NCBI RefSeq assembly: GCF_958405655.1
Contig: NZ_CATYWO010000001.1
Coordinates: forward strand, 992,001-1,056,000
Length of the DNA: 64,000 nucleotides
Direction of reading: 5' to 3'
DNA from: Ralstonia condita
Lineage (GTDB): Bacteria > Pseudomonadota > Gammaproteobacteria > Burkholderiales > Burkholderiaceae
Every line of letters begins with the position of its first letter. Within the stretch, counting starts at the first letter, position 1. A program made the position numbers and the translations under genes. The notes beneath the pieces are model-generated. The model did not search any database. It had not been told where the DNA came from and saw only the letters and a list, made by a program, of their open reading frames with translations. Below are positions 59,195 to 64,000 of the stretch, piece after piece.

Positions 59195-60268
59195 GTGCGA
59201 AAGATCATCCATTGCGACTGTGACTGTTTCTATGCCGCCATCGAGATGCGCGACGATCCGCGCCTTGTCGGCAAGCCGCTGGCCGTGGGCGGGCGGCCGG
59301 AGCGGCGTGGGGTAGTCGCAACCTGCAACTACGAGGCGCGCAAGTTCGGTATCCATTCCGCGATGCCCATGGCGCAAGCGGTCAAGCGTTGTCCCGACTT
59401 GCTGATCGTGCCGCCGGCCATGGAGAAATACCGGCAGGTCGCGCGTCAGATCTTCGCCATTTATCACAGCTACACGCCGCTGGTGGAGCCGCTCTCGCTG
59501 GACGAAGCCTACCTGGACGTGAGCGACAGCCCGTTGCTCGCCGGCAGTGGCACGCGCATCGCAGAAGACATCCGCCGCCGCGTGCGCGAGGAAGTTGGCA
59601 TCACCGTGTCGGCGGGGGTTGCTCCCAACAAGTTCATTGCCAAGATCGCCAGCGACTGGAACAAGCCGGATGGCCTTTTTGTGGTGCGGCCAGAGCAGGT
59701 AGATGCCTTCGTGGCAGCCCTGCCGGTGGATCGTCTCTTTGGCGTGGGCAAGGTCACTGCCGCCAAGCTGCGACGCCTCGGCGCGGAAACCTGCGGTGAC
59801 CTCCGCGCGTGGGGCACCGATCGCCTGCAGCAGCATTTCGGCGTCTTTGGCTTTCGGTTGCACGACCTTTGCCGAGGCATTGATCACCGCCAGGTGCAGC
59901 CGTCACAGACCCGCAAGTCGGTGAGTGTGGAAGAAACCTATGCCTCGGATCTGCGCACACTCGACGAGTGTCAGCGCGAACTGAGCACGCTCGTTGACCA
60001 GTTGGCCGCCCGTGTCGAGCGCGCGCGCGCCGGCAACATGATCCACAAGACCTACGTCAAGCTGCGCTTTGCCGATTTCCGTGGCACGACGGTCGAGTGC
60101 ATCTCGCCGCAGGTGTCGTTGCCGGTGTTCTCGAAGCTGCTGGCACAGGGGTTCGAGCGTCGGAAGATTCCCGTGCGGTTGCTGGGCGTGGGCGTGCGTC
60201 TGTACGAGTCCGATGCCCACGCGCGCCAGCAGCCCCTGTTTGCCGAAGATCCTGCGGCTGCCGATTGA
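59195..60268 (+). CDS. dinB: DNA polymerase IV
   Basis: 357 residues, Y-family. RKIIHCDCDCFYAAIEMRDDP gives the first metal Asp and an aromatic steric gate (Tyr at the E. coli Phe13 position). LSLDEAYLDVS holds the other catalytic acidic pair. GVAPNKFIAKIASDWNKPDG and the little-finger domain follow. It performs translesion synthesis. The start is GTG at 59195, placed at the family N-terminus; no ATG fits. A LexA box was not found by eye upstream. No short clamp-binding motif was located with certainty at the C-terminus, which ends QPLFAED (plausible clamp motif). Confidence 0.95.
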   Translation: MRKIIHCDCDCFYAAIEMRDDPRLVGKPLAVGGRPERRGVVATCNYEARKFGIHSAMPMAQAVKRCPDLLIVPPAMEKYRQVARQIFAIYHSYTPLVEPLSLDEAYLDVSDSPLLAGSGTRIAEDIRRRVREEVGITVSAGVAPNKFIAKIASDWNKPDGLFVVRPEQVDAFVAALPVDRLFGVGKVTAAKLRRLGAETCGDLRAWGTDRLQQHFGVFGFRLHDLCRGIDHRQVQPSQTRKSVSVEETYASDLRTLDECQRELSTLVDQLAARVERARAGNMIHKTYVKLRFADFRGTTVECISPQVSLPVFSKLLAQGFERRKIPVRLLGVGVRLYESDAHARQQPLFAEDPAAAD

Positions 60269-60452
60269 GCCGTCTGTCGCAACCCTCGGGTCAGAATTGT
60301 CCTATTCTCCTGTCTGCAGCATGGCGATACGAGGGCGGGTTATCGCCAGCGGGTAGAATCCCCGCTTTTTGCAAGAATCCGCCGCCGCGCGCCACACGTG
60401 CGCGACAGTGCCTTCCACCACATCCGGAAAGCGCAGATAGGAGACGCAGTCG

Positions 60453-61883
60453 ATGAGTTTGTTCCGTACCAAGAACGTGGATCACATGATCCGCACGGGC
60501 CACAGCAATACCGGCCTGAAGAAAGTCCTCGGGCCCCTGGATCTCACCTTCCTGGGCGTCGGCGCCATTATCGGCACCGGCATCTTCGTGCTGACCGGCA
60601 CGGGCGCACTGACCGCCGGGCCCGCACTGACCCTGTCGTTCATCGTGGCGGCGCTGGCATGCGGGTTTGCCGCGCTGTGCTACGCCGAATTCGCCTCGAC
60701 CATCCCCGTGTCGGGCTCCATTTATACCTACGCCTACGCGACCATGGGCGAGCTGGTGGCATGGATCATCGGCTGGGACCTGATGCTGGAGTACGGCCTG
60801 GCGACCTCTGCCGTGTCGGTCGGCTGGTCTGGGTATTTCCAGTCGCTGCTGTCCGGTTTCGGCATCCATCTGCCGCAGGCGCTCACCGCGGCGCCAGGCG
60901 CCATTCCGGGCGTGCAGACCCTGTTCAACCTGCCCGCGCTGGTGATCATGCTGCTCGTGACGACCGTGCTGTCGTTTGGTGTGCGGGAATCCGCGCGCGC
61001 GAACAACGTGATGGTGGCGATCAAGGTGACGGTGGTGCTGCTGTTCATCTTCGTCGGCGTGCGTCATGTGCAGCCCGTCAACTGGCATCCGTTCATGCCG
61101 TTCGGCATGTCAGGCGTATTCGGTGCGGCGGCCATCGTGTTCTTTGCCTTCATCGGCTTTGACGCCGTAACATCCGCGGCCGAAGAGGTGCGCAATCCCA
61201 AGCGCGACCTGCCGATCGGCATCATCGGTTCGCTGGCCATCTGTACGATTCTGTACGTGCTGGTGGCTGCCATCATGACCGGTATCGTGCCGTTCCAGAA
61301 GTTTGCGGGCGTGGATCATCCGGTATCGCTGGCGTTGCAGATTGCCGGCGAAAGCTGGGTAGCGGGTTTCGTGGACCTGGGCGCGATCATCGGCATGACG
61401 ACGGTGATCCTCGTCATGGCGTACGGCCAGACCCGCATTATCTTTGCCATGTCGCGCGACGGATTGCTGCCCAAGCGCTTGTCGCACATCCACCCGCGCT
61501 ATGCGACGCCATTCCTGAATACGTGGGTGGTCGGTATCGTGTTTGCGCTGATCGCCGCGCTCGTCCCGCTGAACGTGCTGGCTGAACTGATCAACATTGG
61601 CACGCTGGCAGCGTTTTCGCTCATCGCAATGGCAGTGCTGGTGCTGCGACGCACGCGTCCGGATCTGCATCGCGGTTTTCGTTGCCCGGGAGTGCCTGTG
61701 GTCCCGCTGCTGGCCATCGGGATGTGCCTGTTCCTGATGAGCCACCTGCAGAAGGTCACCTGGATCGCCTTCCTGGTCTGGGTGGTGATCGGCCTGCTGG
61801 TCTACTTCGGCTATGCACGCCGCCGCTCGCTGCTGCATACGGCGAGGCCTGACGCCGTTCAGGTATCGGAAACGGCGCGCTGA
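60453..61883 (+). CDS. APC-family amino acid permease
   Basis: 476 residues with twelve to thirteen predicted helices. Typical CAT-like motifs: LGVGAIIGTGIFVLTGTGA in TM1, CYAEFASTIPVSGSIYTYAYATMGELVAWIIGW in TM2-3 and IVFFAFIGFDAVTSAAEEVRNPKRDLP in TM6-7. It imports amino acids with protons. It is followed by a convergent gene 12 bases away. GGAG lies at 60441 upstream of the ATG at 60453. Confidence 0.93.
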   Translation: MSLFRTKNVDHMIRTGHSNTGLKKVLGPLDLTFLGVGAIIGTGIFVLTGTGALTAGPALTLSFIVAALACGFAALCYAEFASTIPVSGSIYTYAYATMGELVAWIIGWDLMLEYGLATSAVSVGWSGYFQSLLSGFGIHLPQALTAAPGAIPGVQTLFNLPALVIMLLVTTVLSFGVRESARANNVMVAIKVTVVLLFIFVGVRHVQPVNWHPFMPFGMSGVFGAAAIVFFAFIGFDAVTSAAEEVRNPKRDLPIGIIGSLAICTILYVLVAAIMTGIVPFQKFAGVDHPVSLALQIAGESWVAGFVDLGAIIGMTTVILVMAYGQTRIIFAMSRDGLLPKRLSHIHPRYATPFLNTWVVGIVFALIAALVPLNVLAELINIGTLAAFSLIAMAVLVLRRTRPDLHRGFRCPGVPVVPLLAIGMCLFLMSHLQKVTWIAFLVWVVIGLLVYFGYARRRSLLHTARPDAVQVSETAR

Positions 61884-61895
61884 TTGCCGCAGTGC

Positions 61896-62705
61896 CTAAT
61901 GGCATAGTGGCGCGGAAACCGCCTGCAGGATCTCCGCGTCGCGCGGCCGCTCGATGAAGGCGGCCAGGGCCATCTCGGTGCGGGGTGCATTGGCGGGTAG
62001 GGGAATCTCGCCCTGCCATTCGGCGGTCGGCCCAGCCAACTGGATCGGGCCGATCCATTCCCTGACAACATGGTCATGATGCAGCTCCGCGCCGCCGTTT
62101 TCACCGCCGTTCGGGTGGCTTACGAGGCCGTTTTGTGTCAATGCGATCCACGCCACGGCCTGGCTGGCACGGCCGGTGGCGCTGGGCCGGCGTGTGAAGT
62201 GCGCCCGGGTTTGCAGCGCTGCGCCCGGTCTGCTCGGCAGGATGGCATCGAGTGAAATGTCCGCCATCGCAGGCAGCGCGTTACGCGCATTCACGGCACG
62301 CGCGAAGTCAGCCGGGTCTGCCCACTGGCGCAGTTCACGGCCGGAGACGAAGACTTCCGGGGTGTAGATCGTCGGCGCACGGGCAGCCTCCCCGAGCGCA
62401 CGCTGCCGCTCTGAAAATGCGGCACGACCAAAAGCGTCTTTCCAGCCGGAGCTGTCCCAATAGTCGACATGCAGCGCCAGCGGAATCCAGCGTTGGGCAT
62501 CTGGCGGTGTCCGGCTCAACCAGCGGTCAGCGGGTGGGCAACTATTACAACCTTCGGATGTATAGAGTTCAACCAAGGCAATCGTGTGCGCTGGGCTGCG
62601 GACATGCAAAGCACTGCAGTCGGCAGCGTGCGCCAGCTGGGATGCCACCAGTATCAGTGCGCCAATGACATGGGCGTGTCGTGAACAGCGTGGTTTCATT
62701 GCCAT
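61896..62705 (-). CDS. DUF1223 exported thioredoxin-like protein
   Basis: About 269 residues. A signal peptide (HVIGALILVASQLAHA) is followed by VELYTSEGCNSCPPADRWLS, the CxxC of DUF1223, then HVDYWDSSGWKDAFG and YTPEVFVSGRE. The family is secreted and resembles thioredoxins; the function is unknown. Two adjacent ATGs (62708, 62705) follow AGGAG; the second is better spaced. Confidence 0.9.
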   Translation of the reverse strand: MAMKPRCSRHAHVIGALILVASQLAHAADCSALHVRSPAHTIALVELYTSEGCNSCPPADRWLSRTPPDAQRWIPLALHVDYWDSSGWKDAFGRAAFSERQRALGEAARAPTIYTPEVFVSGRELRQWADPADFARAVNARNALPAMADISLDAILPSRPGAALQTRAHFTRRPSATGRASQAVAWIALTQNGLVSHPNGGENGGAELHHDHVVREWIGPIQLAGPTAEWQGEIPLPANAPRTEMALAAFIERPRDAEILQAVSAPLCH

Positions 62706-63027
62706 CATGGTCTCCTGGGTGGCGCGTCCGGCACGGTGCTTGCGTAGGGCTCTCGCTTTGCTTAGTCGGATCAGCGGCGCGCCCCTGACAAAAAAGCATA
62801 GCCGTGCCGAAGCGGCCGCGAGGCCAGGTGCCGTCTGGGATGGCTGGCTGCGGACGTCGAGCAGGGCGTTCGCCGCTGTCGATGCCGTTCGCACGTGTGT
62901 CGCCAGCTGTGGTTAAAATGATCTGTGCAGTTGGACATCAGTCCGACGAAACCATGCCGGCCCCCCCGCACGGTTTCCACGCAACAGCGTGTGCGTTGTT
63001 GTCCATTGCAATCGGAGGGCTTTGACG
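62706..63027. other. Intergenic region between DUF1223 and DUF1488 genes
   Basis: 322 bases between divergent genes. Two promoters must lie here. A TTAAAAT stretch at about 62913 may be the -10 element for the plus-strand gene. No ORF is supported. Confidence 0.35.
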
Positions 63028-63318
63028 ATGGAAATCAAGTTTGAGAAAAAAGAGGCGTACGACATCAACAACGAGGGCCTGTTGTTCGACGCGCTGGTCG
63101 ACGGTGAAAAGGTGACCTGCGTGGCAACGCGCGAGGCACTGTGGGAAGGCTTGAGTGGTGACCAGGTGTTGTCGCTTCAGGCGGCCTTTGAGGCCGGCCA
63201 AGAGCGGATCCAGGATGCCGCCCGCGTGCTGATTGCCGACGGCGTGCAGCGATCCAACGGGTTGACCGAATTGCCGCAGCCGGTCGTGGTCAAGCGCGTG
63301 CACGTTGCCGTGGTTTGA
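63028..63318 (+). CDS. DUF1488 family protein
   Basis: 96 residues: EIKFEKKEAYDINNEGLLFDALVDGEKVTCVATREALWE and later FEAGQERIQDAARVLIADGV match DUF1488, a small cytoplasmic family of unknown function. GGAGG lies about nine bases before the ATG, and the upstream frame of 13 codons is not family-like. A terminator follows it. Confidence 0.9.
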   Translation: MEIKFEKKEAYDINNEGLLFDALVDGEKVTCVATREALWEGLSGDQVLSLQAAFEAGQERIQDAARVLIADGVQRSNGLTELPQPVVVKRVHVAVV

Positions 63319-63376
63319 TTCGATCGGTCGCCCTTGTGACCACACCACGGTGGCCAACCATGTCCACTGCCCCGAG

Positions 63377-63406
63377 AAAAAGCCGGTCCACGCGACCGGC
63401 TTTTTT
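63377..63406. terminator. Intrinsic terminator between DUF1488 and MarR genes
   Basis: AAAAAGCCGGTC-CACGC-GACCGGCTTTTTT: a seven-to-eight pair GC stem with T-runs on both strands. It ends the DUF1488 transcript and could also serve the convergent MarR gene. Confidence 0.92.
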
Positions 63407-63564
63407 CTGCATGAGGCATGACTCGAACCTCTCGCCAGGCGGCACCCTTGCGGCGGTCGGCACGGATGTGTCATCGCGGGCACGCAGCGCCGAACCGCTT
63501 GCACAGGCCCTCAGGGGCAACGATGGAACGCCCATAACGGATCGCGTCGTCTGCTGAAGCGGCG

Positions 63565-64000
63565 TCAGTCGTCGCCGGTAAAGGGAGACAGGGGCGCGTG
63601 CGTTTCCATGACGTGGATCGACTCGTCGATGGCGACGTAAAGGGCGTCCAGGCGCGCACGCCCAAGCTGGGCTTCGATGCGCGCATATTCCGCCTCTACC
63701 AGAGGCTCCACATTGGCGAGGAATTCGCGGCTTTTTGGCGTCAGCGAGATCACCTGGCGTCGCTGGTCCACCGATGAGCGTCGGCGATCGATCATCTCGG
63801 ACCGCTCCATCGTCGCCAGCATGCGCGTCAGGCTCGGGCTGAGGATCAGGCATGCATCGGCGAGCTGGTTGGGCTCCATGTCGCCCATGTCATTTAGCGT
63901 GCGCAGCACTCGCCATTGCTGCTCGGTGATGCCATGCTCGCGCAGGATAGGCCGAAAACGCGCCATGAGGGTCTCCCGCGCGCGCAGCAGCAGATGCGGC
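63565..64000 (-). CDS. MarR-family regulator, HpaR-like (5' partial at window edge)
   Basis: At least 145 residues, open to the right edge. Winged HTH: HGITEQQWRVLRTLNDMGDMEPNQLADACLILSPSLTRMLATMERSEMIDRRRSSVDQRRQVISLT. The codons before the ATG at 63966 read PHLLLRARETL, which matches the HpaR/MarR N-terminus, so that ATG is internal and the gene starts beyond 64000. HpaR-type proteins repress homoprotocatechuate catabolism genes; those would lie outside the window. Confidence 0.9.
   Translation of the reverse strand, partial: PHLLLRARETLMARFRPILREHGITEQQWRVLRTLNDMGDMEPNQLADACLILSPSLTRMLATMERSEMIDRRRSSVDQRRQVISLTPKSREFLANVEPLVEAEYARIEAQLGRARLDALYVAIDESIHVMETHAPLSPFTGDD

Overview
The window looks like chromosomal DNA of a GC-rich betaproteobacterium of the Burkholderiaceae, most probably Ralstonia. 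The main pointers are the thrS-infC-rpmI-rplT-pheS-pheT-ihfA-merR block, relA next to a tRNA-Val, a scoAB/3-hydroxybutyrate dehydrogenase cluster, and protein sequences typical of Ralstonia/Burkholderia. The genus is my reading of these proteins, not a database result. No rRNA, CRISPR array, recognisable insertion sequence or integrase was seen.

Layout. (1) 1-2131: the 3' part of a beta-lactamase-fold/NamZ fusion for murein recycling. (2) 2136-13823: a stress-type accessory cluster: a BCAM0308-like protein, DUF2950 and DUF3300 proteins, an erythromycin-esterase gene broken by one in-frame TAG, three unknown proteins, Hsp20, an extra FtsH, and a convergent NarL-type regulator/sensor kinase pair. 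Four intergenic spots carry FNR-like TTGNN-N4-(A/G)TCAA boxes, so I read this as a low-oxygen/stress regulon related to the Burkholderia lxa locus. (3) 14.6-20.0 kb: an amino-acid catabolism block: a tandem glycine riboswitch before a DadA-like dehydrogenase, an M20 amidohydrolase, an MHS-type transporter and a LysR regulator, followed by a diguanylate cyclase. (4) 21.4-26.6 kb: an island-like stretch ending at tRNA-Arg(TCT). It has a secreted Cys-type sulfatase, its own formylglycine-generating enzyme (FGE) with an apparent export signal, and a divergent LysR regulator.

(5) 26.7-38.2 kb: small unknown ORFs, then housekeeping and metabolic genes: FAD-linked oxidase, DUF2069, WrbA-like, YihY-like, DUF962, an alpha/beta hydrolase coupled to MetY, a CBS protein, an LplT-PlsC fusion, FKBP and AroC. 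(6) 38.2-43.9 kb: fatty-acid and ketone-body metabolism: ETF-ubiquinone oxidoreductase and an SDR divergent around a perfect palindrome, a PAS-LuxR regulator, ScoA/ScoB and 3-hydroxybutyrate dehydrogenase. (7) 44-47.6 kb: hydrolase, RidA, RelA, tRNA-Val. (8) 48-56 kb: the translation operon; infC appears to start with ATC. (9) 56-64 kb: tRNA-Pro, AraC regulator, AhpD-like protein, epimerase, a proline-rich peptide, lipoprotein, DinB, amino-acid permease, DUF1223, DUF1488 and a MarR regulator cut by the window edge.

The best candidates for something under-described are the sulfatase with its apparently exported FGE, the FNR-box stress cluster with several unknown proteins, and two short proline-rich peptides of similar composition about 31 kb apart. 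All family assignments come from reading motifs by eye; no searches were run.
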